This document shows, piece after piece, positions 1 to 8,854 of a stretch of 64,000 nt of DNA; the first letter of the stretch is position 1, and every line of letters starts with the position of its first letter. The translations under genes were made by a program, and so were the position numbers. Below the pieces are notes generated by a model. It was given only the letters and a program-made list of their open reading frames with translations, was not told the origin of the DNA and searched no databases. Origin of the DNA: Arenibacter algicola. Its GTDB lineage: Bacteria > Bacteroidota > Bacteroidia > Flavobacteriales > Flavobacteriaceae. The DNA lies in NCBI RefSeq assembly GCF_018860365.1, contig NZ_JAHKPO010000018.1:124001-188000 (forward strand), written 5' to 3'.

Positions 1-2
1 TC

Positions 3-2024
3 TTTTCTATGGGGAAAGACCAAGAGGACGGGGTTCTTCCAAACACCGATTACGCCAAGAATAATTTTAGGTTAAAGGCGGGTTATAAGATTTCTGATAA
101 ATTGACATTAAATTCCTCTATATCCTACACTAAATCTGGCGGACGTAGGGCCAATGGTGGGGATAAATCCGTTATGAGTGCTCTTTCCTATTATTCAGGG
201 ACATTTCCAATAAACGACTATATGAATGCCGATGGTACCGAAAGGGATTATTCTTTTGGGATAATTGACAACCCTAGGTATTTAATGGAAACAAGTAGCC
301 TTATGGATAATGTAAATAGATGGATAGGTAATGCCACTCTGAACTGGAGTCCTAAGGAATGGGTAAATGTTACTTACGCTGCCCAAATAGATAATTATTC
401 CGATCAAAGAAATAGATATGTTGGTGCAGATTTGGATGGAGGTTCACAGGTTGGTGGATTTGTCTTAAATCAAAACATCAATTTTACCGGTTTGGAATCC
501 AACCTTTTGGTTGCATTTACCAAGGATTGGTCGGACGATTTTACCACAGACCTTACATTGGGACATCAGATTTCCGATTCCAAAAGGGATTATGCCCAAG
601 CTAGGGGTGAAGGTTTGAACGTTCCTGGAATTAATGAAATAGGAAATACCATTAATTATTTTGTGGATAACAGTGTTACACAACTACGTAACGTTGGTGC
701 CTTTGGAGAATTGAAATTGGGTTACAAAGACAAATTGTTCTTGACGGTAACCGGTAGAAATGACTGGTTGTCTACCTTGCCCAAAGAAAATAGATCGTTC
801 TTTTATCCATCTGCAAGTTTGGCCTATGATGTTTCCGATGTATTTGGAGATAATGATGTCTTTACTTTTGGTAAACTTAGGGCTTCTTGGGCCGAGGTAG
901 GTAAAGGACCCGGTTTTGGGGATGTTGGACAGTATTTTGTGGTAGATGGGGATTTCCCTTTCGGCGGTGCCGGTGGATATAGAAGAAGTACCTTATTGGG
1001 AGATTTGGATATAGTTCCGGAACGTAACCAATCCACAGAATTTGGTGCGGATCTTAGATTTATGAAAGATAGGATCAGATTGGATTATGCCTACTACAAG
1101 ACACGTGTTAAAGATCAAATATTTACCGTTGGAACCGCTTATTCTTCCGGACTTTCAGGAATTACAAGAAATGCAGGGGATTACGAGGTATTTGGACATG
1201 AATTGTTGATTAGTGCGGACATTATTAGAAGCAACGATTTTAGATGGGAGTTGATTCTAAACTGGTCCACTAGTGAAGGAAAGGTATTGGAAATTCCAGA
1301 GGATATTGAGTCCATCATTTTTGCTGATTCTGGATTTGCCGGAATTACTTCGGAAATTAGGGCCGGTGACAACATGGGAAATCTTTATGGATATAAATGG
1401 AGATACGAAAATGGTGAACGTTATTTGGACGCCAATGGTTATCCGGAAATTGTATTGGATGAGAGGGTAAAGGTTGGTAATGCCTTTCCAGACTTCATAT
1501 CTTCCTTGGGCAGTAATTTTAAATGGAAGGGAATAGGATTCAATTTCTTATTGGAATATAAGGAAGGTGGAGATCTTTATGATTCCGGACTTAGAAATTC
1601 TATCAGGAACGGTAATCCTTTGAGTACTTTGGTTAGGGATGAAGAAGTGGTCCTGTCCGGAGTAATGGACAATGGAAGCGGAGGTTTTACCACCAACACT
1701 ACGCCAGCTTTGATAGATCAAGATTACTATAGAAATTCAAATGTCTACAATAGGGCGTCAGAAATACTGGTACAGGATGCATCTTGGGTTAAATTGCGCA
1801 ATGTTAGTCTGTCTTATGACATGGACAATAAATTTACCAGGGATCTTAAAATGGAGAAACTAAGCCTTTCTGTTAGTGCATCCAATATTCTTGTATGGAC
1901 TCCATTTGATGGTTTCGATCCAGAAGGTAACCAGTATAGTGCTGGTAGTAACGTTTACGGTTTTACAGGACTTAGTGTTCCGTTGAGCCAAAGCTACTCC
2001 TTCGGTCTAAATATTTCATTCTAA
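3..2024 (+). CDS. SusC/RagA-type TonB-dependent receptor, C-terminal part (cut by window edge)
   Basis: This is the C-terminal two thirds of a SusC-like outer-membrane TonB-dependent receptor. Family members import oligosaccharides or peptides together with a SusD lipoprotein. The frame is open to the left edge (codons begin at base 3), and the ATG at base 9 is only an internal methionine, so the plug domain and TonB box lie outside the window. The visible 671 residues show alternating amphipathic strands rich in aromatic residues and Asp/Asn/Gly turns, typical of the 22-strand barrel. They end in SFGLNISF, with the terminal Phe expected for Bam-dependent assembly. Full SusC proteins are about 1000 residues. 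The SusD gene starts 2 bp after the stop, so the two are co-transcribed. The substrate cannot be read from the sequence, and no glycoside hydrolase is adjacent on this side. Confidence 0.93.
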   Translation, partial: FSMGKDQEDGVLPNTDYAKNNFRLKAGYKISDKLTLNSSISYTKSGGRRANGGDKSVMSALSYYSGTFPINDYMNADGTERDYSFGIIDNPRYLMETSSLMDNVNRWIGNATLNWSPKEWVNVTYAAQIDNYSDQRNRYVGADLDGGSQVGGFVLNQNINFTGLESNLLVAFTKDWSDDFTTDLTLGHQISDSKRDYAQARGEGLNVPGINEIGNTINYFVDNSVTQLRNVGAFGELKLGYKDKLFLTVTGRNDWLSTLPKENRSFFYPSASLAYDVSDVFGDNDVFTFGKLRASWAEVGKGPGFGDVGQYFVVDGDFPFGGAGGYRRSTLLGDLDIVPERNQSTEFGADLRFMKDRIRLDYAYYKTRVKDQIFTVGTAYSSGLSGITRNAGDYEVFGHELLISADIIRSNDFRWELILNWSTSEGKVLEIPEDIESIIFADSGFAGITSEIRAGDNMGNLYGYKWRYENGERYLDANGYPEIVLDERVKVGNAFPDFISSLGSNFKWKGIGFNFLLEYKEGGDLYDSGLRNSIRNGNPLSTLVRDEEVVLSGVMDNGSGGFTTNTTPALIDQDYYRNSNVYNRASEILVQDASWVKLRNVSLSYDMDNKFTRDLKMEKLSLSVSASNILVWTPFDGFDPEGNQYSAGSNVYGFTGLSVPLSQSYSFGLNISF

Positions 2025-2026
2025 AT

Positions 2027-3517
2027 ATGATAAACATGAAAAACAATATTATAAAAACAGGAATTTTATCACTTCTTTTAGTTGCGCAGATTTCGTGTAG
2101 TGATGATTATTTTGATGTAAATACCCCTTCCAATACAGCAACTTTGGAGGAGTTGAGAATGCAGGATTTAATGGCACCGGTAATTCATAGCACCATGGAA
2201 GGTCAGCGATCTGCCGAATTGGCCTTTGGAAATTATGTACAGAATTTTGTATCTACCGGAGGTGGAGCTGCAGGACAAACAGAAGCAAGTGGCTTATGGA
2301 GTCAGGTTTACCTTTATATTTTGCCTAATCTTAAGGCAATTAAGGAGAAGGCTGCTGAGAGCAATGCCACACACATTGGAGCTATATCGGATATTCTTAT
2401 TGCCATAAATCTTGGAATAGCTACCGATACTTGGGATAATATACCCTATTCGGATGCTACAGACGGCCCGGATAATAATTTTCCAACCTTTGATACCCAA
2501 GAAGCAATTTACACGGAAATATTCACGCTCCTAAATTCCGCCATTACTGCGTTGGAAGGTCCAGATAACTCGGGCTTTAATTTGGGAAGCTCGGATCTTA
2601 TCTACGGGGGTGATTCCGATCAATGGTTAAGGGCGGCCTATACCGTTAAAGCAAGATATCAGTTGCATTTGGTTAACAAAGGTACTGTTACTGCCAGCGA
2701 GGTTTTAACTTCAATTGCCAACGGTTTTACTTCCAATGACGATAATTTTCAGATGTCGTACAATGAGAAAAACATCAACCCTTGGTACTCTGCGGAAATT
2801 TTAGCTAGGTCTACAGGTAACCTGAGCAACGATATAGCTAGCCAGTTGGTGAGTTCTATGAACGGGGATTACTATCCATTTGAAAGTGGAGCGCTTACTA
2901 TAGATCCAAGACTGCCCATATTTGCCGAAAATGGGGACGAAGCGGAGTGGAAAGGATTTGTGAGCGGTGGAGCGGGTGTAGCCCCGGACGGTAGTGATGC
3001 CAACACTCGTTTTAAAACCGATGGTTACTATACCAGTGTAGATTCTCCTCTATTGTTGATCAGTTATGCAGAAGCCAAATTTATTGAGGCGGAGGCTGCT
3101 TTCTTGGCCAACGGAGGCAACACTACAAGTACAGGTTCTACTACGGCGGCATATGACGCTTACATGGAAGGTATTTCGGCCAGTATGGAGATGTACGATG
3201 TGGACGGAAGCGATTACTTGGCCGATGGCGCTATTGCCGTTGGTGAAGCAGGTTTAATGTTGCATCATATCATGAAGGAAAAATACATAAATAACTTTTT
3301 GAATCCAGAGACTTTCGTGGATTATAGAAGATATGATTTTTCTGCGGATGTCTTCACGGGTCTGCAAATAAGATTGGAGGAAGCAAGTGATGATAGTGAG
3401 TTTTTTGGACAATGGTTCAGAAGGGCTATTTATCCTTCAACCGAGTTGAATAGAAATGAGGCCAATGTTTTGGCCAATCAACAAACCCCGGTTACCCCAG
3501 TATGGTGGGATAATTAA
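2027..3517 (+). CDS. SusD/RagB-family lipoprotein
   Basis: This surface lipoprotein forms the lid of the SusC channel and captures substrate. The precursor is 496 residues. The first ATG (2027) lies 2 bp after the susC stop, and a second in-frame ATG at 2036 starts a cleaner signal peptide (MKNNIIKTGILSLLLVAQIS, then Cys). The Cys followed by SDD is a lipobox with acidic residues behind it, as is common for surface-exposed Bacteroidota lipoproteins. The body has the helical TPR-like pattern of the family, with WLRAAYTVKARYQLHL near residue 200 and a C-terminal EKYINNFLNPETFVDYRRYDF segment. This resembles the SusD-like_2 branch, which is often associated with peptide or mixed substrates; that assignment is from memory. 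A strong hairpin terminator follows at 3544. Certain as SusD family, unknown substrate. Confidence 0.93.
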   Translation: MINMKNNIIKTGILSLLLVAQISCSDDYFDVNTPSNTATLEELRMQDLMAPVIHSTMEGQRSAELAFGNYVQNFVSTGGGAAGQTEASGLWSQVYLYILPNLKAIKEKAAESNATHIGAISDILIAINLGIATDTWDNIPYSDATDGPDNNFPTFDTQEAIYTEIFTLLNSAITALEGPDNSGFNLGSSDLIYGGDSDQWLRAAYTVKARYQLHLVNKGTVTASEVLTSIANGFTSNDDNFQMSYNEKNINPWYSAEILARSTGNLSNDIASQLVSSMNGDYYPFESGALTIDPRLPIFAENGDEAEWKGFVSGGAGVAPDGSDANTRFKTDGYYTSVDSPLLLISYAEAKFIEAEAAFLANGGNTTSTGSTTAAYDAYMEGISASMEMYDVDGSDYLADGAIAVGEAGLMLHHIMKEKYINNFLNPETFVDYRRYDFSADVFTGLQIRLEEASDDSEFFGQWFRRAIYPSTELNRNEANVLANQQTPVTPVWWDN

Positions 3518-3543
3518 TTTTATATAAGGGAATTGTTAAACAG

Positions 3544-3577
3544 AGCGGCCATCCAAAAAGGATGGCCGCTTCGTTTT
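3544..3577 (+). terminator. Rho-independent terminator after susCD
   Basis: A perfect 11-bp stem, AGCGGCCATCC (3544-3554) and GGATGGCCGCT (3560-3570), encloses a five-A loop and is followed by TTCGTTTT. It ends the susCD transcript 26 bp after the susD stop. The T run touches the stop codon of the convergent gene (stop at 3576-3578), so the hairpin may also act on the opposite strand. Confidence 0.85.
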
Positions 3578-4637
3578 ATAAGTAGGAATTAATAATATTA
3601 CATAATAGAAGGATATCCTCCCTTTTATGATGGGCACTTATTACAATTCTGCTCATAAGGTGTGAATCCTCATCGGGATAACGAAAACTGGTCACCAAAA
3701 CATTTTGCCGTTCCAGGTAATTTACAAGCTTTTCATCCGTAAAGCTGTAGGCCGGATGACCCTCCATGAATTTAAATCTATCCAAATTTTTAACATTGGA
3801 CTTGAATAAGTCCATATTATTGATGAGAATAGCCCTTTTTTCAAGGAAGAGCGTCTTTCCGTCCATAAGACAGGCCACAGCTGCAGGTGCCGCCGGACTT
3901 GCCCCGCCAAAAAAAGGAGTATTCGTAAACTGTTCAATTCTCTTCTTAGTTCCAAAAACGGACCCCGCCTGAATCCCAAACCCTTTTCCCAAGGAGCAAC
4001 AAACAATGAGTTCTTTAGGATTTAATTCCTTCAAGCTGCGAAAAACACCTCCACCATTTTCGCCTACAATTCCAATTCCATGGGAGTCGTCCACTACCAG
4101 AATAATACTTTCCAAAGGTAGCGTTCGCAATCCTTCAAAATCGGGATAATTGGCCCCTGAAAAATCAATGGCATCCAAAAATACCACGGGAGTAGTTTCT
4201 TTATTGGTTTCCAAATGGGCTCTAACGGCAATGTTCAAGGCCGTAAAAGTGATATATGGTTTTAGCTTTGTTGATGGAGTAGGGGAATAGAGGGCAGAAT
4301 GGGTATTGGGGGCATAGAACAGTCTATGCTCCTTGGTATCCATAGTTTGTCTTACCAATTGTCCTGCCAAATAACCAGAAGATAAAGTGACGCTGGACTC
4401 ACAACCCACCAATTGGGATAAATAGTGTTCTGCTTCTTGAAAAACTGAAATACGTACATTGGATTTTCTGGATGCTCCATAATTGGTGCCGTATTTCCTG
4501 ATATTGGAAATAAAAATTTCCAGAAAAGCCTCGTCGGTCTGCAGTCCTAGATAGGAAGTGCCTCCAAAATACAAAAATTTCTTGCGGTCCAAATCCAATT
4601 CCCTACCTGGGAACCCATCAGTATAAATAGTCATCAA
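3576..4637 (-). CDS. PLP-dependent aminotransferase-fold enzyme of the BioF/KBL (alpha-oxoamine synthase) family
   Basis: This is a fold-type I pyridoxal-phosphate enzyme of 353 residues. Visible motifs are SSGYLAGQ near residues 86-93, VVDDSHGIGIVGENGGG at 181-197 (Asp184 and His186 match the cofactor-binding Asp and His of the family), and CCSLGKGFG at 213-221, where Lys218 should form the Schiff base. Members condense an acyl-CoA with an amino acid (7-keto-8-aminopelargonate synthase, glycine C-acetyltransferase). The protein is shorter at the N terminus than the usual 390-400 residues. No biotin gene is nearby, so a BioF role is doubtful. Its ATG overlaps the stop of the dipeptide epimerase by 4 bp, so the two are translationally coupled, and the substrate may derive from peptide or cell-wall recycling (inference). 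Confidence 0.85.
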   Translation of the reverse strand: MMTIYTDGFPGRELDLDRKKFLYFGGTSYLGLQTDEAFLEIFISNIRKYGTNYGASRKSNVRISVFQEAEHYLSQLVGCESSVTLSSGYLAGQLVRQTMDTKEHRLFYAPNTHSALYSPTPSTKLKPYITFTALNIAVRAHLETNKETTPVVFLDAIDFSGANYPDFEGLRTLPLESIILVVDDSHGIGIVGENGGGVFRSLKELNPKELIVCCSLGKGFGIQAGSVFGTKKRIEQFTNTPFFGGASPAAPAAVACLMDGKTLFLEKRAILINNMDLFKSNVKNLDRFKFMEGHPAYSFTDEKLVNYLERQNVLVTSFRYPDEDSHLMSRIVISAHHKREDILLLCNIINSYL

Positions 4638-5644
4638 CGCAAACGTATTCCGCTTCCACCAGAGGTAGGAAAGATTACTTTTCCATTTTCCTGAATGATA
4701 ACCCCGTCGGCAATATCTTCCTTTAACAACATGGCGCCGTCCATATCCACATAATCCAATTGTGGAATTAGTTGGGCAATGGCCGAAATACCAACAGTGG
4801 ATTCTGTCATACAGCCCACCATTACCTGCAGGTTTAATTCCTTGGCCCTTTTAATCATTCGCCTTGCCGGGGTAAGGCCACCACATTTTGTAAGTTTTAT
4901 GTTGATTCCGTTAAAATGTAATGCGCATTTCTCCACATCGCTTTCCACTATACAGCTTTCATCGGCTATTACGGGCAGAACGCTTTGATGCATCACCGCT
5001 TCCATTCCTGTCCAATCATCGGCTTTAAGCGGTTGTTCCAAAAACTCAACGCCCAAATCCTTCAATAATGGGGCATTAGCAATGGTCTCTTCCGCTGTCC
5101 AGGCACAATTGGCATCTACCCTGAAAATGGCATCGGTATGTTTGCGCAGTTCCCTTACTATCTCGACATCTTTATCAGTACCTAGTTTAATCTTATATAT
5201 GGGCCAAGGCATTTCTTTCATCTTGGCCACCATTTTTTCAATGGAGTCCAATCCAATGGTATAATTGGTTATAGGATAACTACTGTTGTCCGTATTCCAT
5301 ATTTCATATAATGGTTTGCCCAATATTTTACCATACAGGTCGTTGGCGGCAAGATCCAATGCGCAGATAGCGAAATTGCTCAAGTTTTTGGATACCAAGA
5401 ACGCATGAAAGGCCTCGGGTTCCCTAAAATTGAAATCCTCTATTTCCTCCCTGACATTTTCAATCTCCGCCTGCATGGTTTCGAAGGTTATTTTGTAGTA
5501 GGGGTTGGATGTTGCCTCCCCAAAGCCCGTTTTGCCATCCAGTTCCAGGGCAACGATCATAGAATCTTGAAAATCATGGGATTCCCTGGAAATACTGAAA
5601 GTGTGCTTTAGCGGAAGTACATATTTTTTGATCTTTATTTTCAT
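4634..5644 (-). CDS. Dipeptide epimerase (L-Ala-D/L-Glu epimerase-like, enolase superfamily)
   Basis: This is an enolase-superfamily enzyme of 336 residues in the muconate-lactonizing subgroup. The acid/base lysine pair is in YKIKLGT (Lys151 and Lys153). Metal ligands are Asp177 (RVDANCAW), Glu203 (FLEQPL) and Asp228 (IADES). The opposing catalytic lysine is Lys253 in KLTKCGG. Near the C terminus, DYVDMDGA holds a D-x-D (Asp300, Asp302) like that used by dipeptide epimerases to hold the substrate amino group. Such enzymes act on L-Ala-D-Glu released from murein peptides, or on related dipeptides. The gene is first in a two-gene unit with the PLP enzyme. Family assignment is firm; exact dipeptide specificity is not readable. 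Confidence 0.9.
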   Translation of the reverse strand: MKIKIKKYVLPLKHTFSISRESHDFQDSMIVALELDGKTGFGEATSNPYYKITFETMQAEIENVREEIEDFNFREPEAFHAFLVSKNLSNFAICALDLAANDLYGKILGKPLYEIWNTDNSSYPITNYTIGLDSIEKMVAKMKEMPWPIYKIKLGTDKDVEIVRELRKHTDAIFRVDANCAWTAEETIANAPLLKDLGVEFLEQPLKADDWTGMEAVMHQSVLPVIADESCIVESDVEKCALHFNGINIKLTKCGGLTPARRMIKRAKELNLQVMVGCMTESTVGISAIAQLIPQLDYVDMDGAMLLKEDIADGVIIQENGKVIFPTSGGSGIRLR

Positions 5645-5693
5645 AACATAATTTATGGAACGAATATAAAGAAAGATGATGTATTGGAAAATG

Positions 5694-5721
5694 AAAACCC
5701 ACTGAAATCTCAGTAGGTTTT
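5694..5721 (-). terminator. Hairpin terminator downstream of the PadR/PspC/GIN genes
   Basis: On the minus strand a 12-bp stem (AAAACCTACTGA with TCAGTGGGTTTT, one G-U pair) closes on a 4-nt loop and runs into TTTTCATTTTCC. It lies about 46 bp after the GIN-protein stop at 5768. The plus-strand version would carry a C-A mismatch, which supports the minus orientation. Confidence 0.7.
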
Positions 5722-5767
5722 GTAAATTTTAAGAAGGTGGAATCCTTATTAATATTTGGTCTAGCTT

Positions 5768-6493
5768 TTATAATGCACTGACACTTCCGGAGCTCGATTT
5801 TTTATGTTCTACTTTTGCATTTCCGGTATAGCGGATGTCTCCCCCGCTACTAGCTTTTGCTATTAAGGTTTCGGATGCGTTTACCGTAATACCGGCACCA
5901 CTACTTGCACTGGCATTACAATTGGCCGCGCTTAAATTTTCAGCTTTTATTCCAGAGCCACTACTGGCACTACTGTTAAGCGTTTCTGTTTCCCCGGCCA
6001 CTCTAATATGGGCGCCACTGCTGGATTCCGCTATTACATTGTAGGCCTTGAGTTGCTCAATTTGAAGATTGGAACCACTGCTGGAGCTCAATTCAATGCT
6101 TTCGGCCTCTATTTCATTTTTGGTAGATAGGCCGGCACCACTGGAAGTTTCCAAGGCCGTGATGACAGGGAGAGTTACATATACATTTTTTGTAGCCCTA
6201 CCAATATTTTCAATGGCATGAATCCTTAAGGTTCCATTTTTGATATCAGTTCCAATCAGGTTTATAATGTTTTCGTCGGCCTCTACTACAATTTCGAAAT
6301 CATTGCCTTGGGTAACATAAGCGTCCAAGCCTTCAGAAACTGAAATAGCCGTGAATTCGGAAGTCACCCTGCGGTTGTCTTTTTTAACAATTCCATTGCC
6401 TTTTTTGCCATGTCCGATATTGATATCAAAGCCGCAGGAAGAAAATAGGATTGCCAAAATAAGTACGATGGTAATTCTTGCTAGTGTTGTCAT
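5768..6493 (-). CDS. DUF2807 (head GIN domain) lipoprotein
   Basis: This is a secreted lipoprotein with a putative auto-transporter adhesin head GIN domain (DUF2807). I start it at the ATG at 6493, giving 241 residues. The longer reading frame to 6544 begins with TTG and puts 17 charged residues before the signal peptide. From 6493 the protein begins MTTLARITIVLILAILFSS then Cys, an obvious lipobox. The rest is a right-handed beta-helix-like array with repeated Ser/Gly/Ala steps (SSSSGSNL, SSGAHI, SSGSGI, SSGAGI, SSGGDI). It lies 143 bp after the PspC gene on the same strand and is followed by a terminator at 5694. PspC and GIN proteins often sit together with PadR in flavobacteria, suggesting an envelope-stress module. 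Molecular function is unknown. Confidence 0.88.
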   Translation of the reverse strand: MTTLARITIVLILAILFSSCGFDINIGHGKKGNGIVKKDNRRVTSEFTAISVSEGLDAYVTQGNDFEIVVEADENIINLIGTDIKNGTLRIHAIENIGRATKNVYVTLPVITALETSSGAGLSTKNEIEAESIELSSSSGSNLQIEQLKAYNVIAESSSGAHIRVAGETETLNSSASSGSGIKAENLSAANCNASASSGAGITVNASETLIAKASSGGDIRYTGNAKVEHKKSSSGSVSAL

Positions 6494-6636
6494 GATTGTT
6501 GTTTTTGAGTCTTGTAATGAACTCTTGGGGGGCGAGTATTTCAAGGATTGATTAAAGTTACTATTTTATGGTTTGTTTAAAATTATGAATTAGGTTTTTT
6601 TGGCCACATTATAAATTACTGAGTTGTTAAAAGAGT

Positions 6637-8391
6637 CTACTGAACAGTATCCTTTTTTAAATCGGTACTTTTGGTCTCGTTGGTTTTGATCTGTACTCCC
6701 TTGTCGTCTATTTTAAGTTTAAAACTATCTCCATCCCCTTTTAAATCAATATCCACCCCATCTTCATTGATAATAATTTTACCATTACTGTTATCATCAT
6801 TATCTTCTTCTTTTACGGGGCAATTTAGACATATCAACTCACCACTGTCCTCCATTTTCCATTGGTATTTGGTCATTTTACAACCTGACATGTTGCGATC
6901 CAATGGCGCACTCATTATCCAGCAATGATTATTGTCGCTTTCATAGGTCAATACGGTACCCACCGGTAGATAGAGATATATCCTTACCTCTTGGTCTCTA
7001 TATTTATTCTCTTTGGCCGTAGTTAAAAAATCGTCCAAGATTATTGTATTCCCTTGTATTTCATAACCATAGTTGATATTATTGGCCGTCTCGGTTGCAT
7101 TTTTAAAGGTATTGCCATTCGCATTTTTGCGTACTTCTAACCTTGCTATAGAATCTTTGGACATTTTTAAGTTGATACGAATATCTTCCGATACCAATAC
7201 TTCTTCCCCATTTTCTGTATAATCCAGTACCACACCGTTAATACCAATGCCATTGCCATTATTTTGGAGGCGAGAAGATTTTAAGCTAATCTTTATGGGC
7301 TGTTCCGGTAACTGGAAGGCCAGTTCTTTTTCTGTGGAAACACTTCCTGTGTAGGCATGGGCAGCCGCCTGCCTTATACCAAAGACTGCTAATAGAATTA
7401 TGGCGATCAACCACATTCCCAAAAGTGTAAATTTTGCGATATTCCCGATAGATTTTAGGTTATTCACCAAAATTTTAAGGCCTAAATACATAAGAAAGAA
7501 AAAGGGAATCCCAATAGCAAAAAAGCCAAGAACGGACACCAGCCATACCGGAGTGTTCGTGGAATTTACCATATAGTAAAAATCTATTCCGGGAAGGTGT
7601 ACGATGTCTAAAATTCCTACGGTAAACATACCTACGAACAAGGCAACAATTCCCGCAGCACCGATTATTATAAGGATAATCCCAATAAATTTGCCAATGA
7701 TCTTAAAAAAAAACATGATGATATCGGCAATGGCATTAAAGAAACTTCGACTACCGTCCTTTACCTTGCTTCCCACTTTTTCGTAGTCTACGTTTTTTAC
7801 TTTTTCGGCTACATCGTCAAAACCTTCCTTTACTTTTTTTTCAATATTACTAATGTTGACCGCTTCGCCACGCATGTCCAACTTCTGGGCAGTAGTTACG
7901 GCCTCGGGGATTAGTATCCATAATAGACCGTAGATAAATACAAACCCACCCCAGCTAAAGATGGTCAACAAAATCCATAATAATCTAACCCAGAGCGCGT
8001 CTATACCAAAATAATGCCCAAGCCCGGCAGATACCCCTCCTATATATTTGTTGTCTATGTCCCTATATAATTTTCTTACCCGTCCAGGGATTTTGGAAGT
8101 TTTGGGTTGATCCTCAAAAATGTCCTCATCAACCATATAATCTTCCGGTTGTCCCATAATGCCTATGACTTCGTCCACTTCTTTTTCTGTGATTACCTGT
8201 CTTTCGTTTTCCATTTTTTCATGGAACAGTTCGGCAATTCTGGCCTCTATATCCGCTATTATCTCGTCACTACCACTTGTATTGGCAAAAGAACGTTTTA
8301 TGGCCTCTAAATAGCGTTGAAGTTTAGTATAGGCTACTTCATCTATATGAAAGAATAAATTGGCCAGATTTATATTTATTGTCTTGTTCAT
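6637..8391 (-). CDS. PspC-domain integral membrane protein
   Basis: This 584-residue membrane protein is related to phage-shock protein C. Residues 1-95 form a cytoplasmic segment like those fused to PspC in Bacteroidota (helical, ending in EVDEVIGIMGQPEDY). The PspC domain follows at about 104-165 (KLYRDIDNKYIGGVSAGLGH, then two hydrophobic stretches around WVRLLWILLTIF and GFVFIYGLLWIL). Further transmembrane segments occur near residues 215-260, 285-310 and 325-345. A C-terminal extracytoplasmic region of about 240 residues is rich in beta strands and Asn/Asp. E. coli PspC is only about 119 residues, so this is the long Bacteroidota form. The start lies 3 bp after the PadR gene stop, so the two are one transcript and PadR probably controls it. 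Confidence 0.9.
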   Translation of the reverse strand: MNKTININLANLFFHIDEVAYTKLQRYLEAIKRSFANTSGSDEIIADIEARIAELFHEKMENERQVITEKEVDEVIGIMGQPEDYMVDEDIFEDQPKTSKIPGRVRKLYRDIDNKYIGGVSAGLGHYFGIDALWVRLLWILLTIFSWGGFVFIYGLLWILIPEAVTTAQKLDMRGEAVNISNIEKKVKEGFDDVAEKVKNVDYEKVGSKVKDGSRSFFNAIADIIMFFFKIIGKFIGIILIIIGAAGIVALFVGMFTVGILDIVHLPGIDFYYMVNSTNTPVWLVSVLGFFAIGIPFFFLMYLGLKILVNNLKSIGNIAKFTLLGMWLIAIILLAVFGIRQAAAHAYTGSVSTEKELAFQLPEQPIKISLKSSRLQNNGNGIGINGVVLDYTENGEEVLVSEDIRINLKMSKDSIARLEVRKNANGNTFKNATETANNINYGYEIQGNTIILDDFLTTAKENKYRDQEVRIYLYLPVGTVLTYESDNNHCWIMSAPLDRNMSGCKMTKYQWKMEDSGELICLNCPVKEEDNDDNSNGKIIINEDGVDIDLKGDGDSFKLKIDDKGVQIKTNETKSTDLKKDTVQ

Positions 8392-8394
8392 TTC

Positions 8395-8730
8395 TTAGTT
8401 GTTTTTTGTTTTGGTTACGAGGTTCGTCGCATTTCTTAATTCATCCCAAGTGGTATCCAGTTCTTTTAGAAAAAGCTTACCTGTTTCTGTTAAGGTATAA
8501 TACTTTCTTGGGGGACCCGAGGTAGATTCTTCCCAACGATAGTTAAGAAGTCCCGCATTTTTTAGTCTTGTGAGCAATGGATAAATGGTACCCTCTACCA
8601 CCAGCATTTTAGCGTCTTTTAGGGTGTCCAAAATTTCGGAGGTATACTTATCCTCCCCATTGAGAATGGAAAGTATGCAGTACTCCAGGACTCCCTTGCG
8701 CATCTGTGCTTTTGTATTTTCAATATTCAT
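8395..8730 (-). CDS. PadR-family transcriptional regulator
   Basis: A 111-residue PadR winged-helix regulator. The N terminus MNIENTKAQMRKGVLEYCIL is the family opening, followed by DKYTSEILDTLKDA, the recognition segment VVEGTIYPLLTRLKNAGLL, and the wing GPPRKYYTLTETGKLFL. PadR proteins of this short subfamily bind as dimers to inverted repeats and repress neighbouring stress genes in response to a ligand. It heads a minus-strand unit with PspC (3-bp gap) and the GIN lipoprotein. An inverted repeat of 7-9-7 architecture lies 92 bp upstream (8822-8844), and a related one lies in front of the DUF4870 gene (9507-9527). Autoregulation is therefore likely, but it is inference. Confidence 0.92.
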   Translation of the reverse strand: MNIENTKAQMRKGVLEYCILSILNGEDKYTSEILDTLKDAKMLVVEGTIYPLLTRLKNAGLLNYRWEESTSGPPRKYYTLTETGKLFLKELDTTWDELRNATNLVTKTKNN

Positions 8731-8821
8731 AGTTGCATGATTATAATAATTTAACTGTTCGTTTTTTTGATGTCCGCATTTTACTGTTTCACTTTTGATT
8801 GATTGGATGAATAAACTCTCG

Positions 8822-8844
8822 AATTAGTGTGATGAGTACTAATT
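8822..8844. promoter_or_regulatory. Candidate PadR operator upstream of padR
   Basis: The perfect arms AATTAGT (8822-8828) and ACTAATT (8838-8844) are separated by 9 bp, giving the spacing usual for PadR-type dimers. The site lies between the DUF4870 stop and the padR start. It shares TTAGTACT with the candidate site at 9507-9527. No clear TAnnTTTG box was found next to it. Confidence 0.4.
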
Positions 8845-8854
8845 GTATTATACA

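Noticed and set aside
5768-6044. Repetitive look of the GIN-domain gene, considered as a DNA repeat
   Set aside because: The repetition is explained by the beta-helix protein repeats (Ser/Gly/Ala turns) and is not a separate DNA element.
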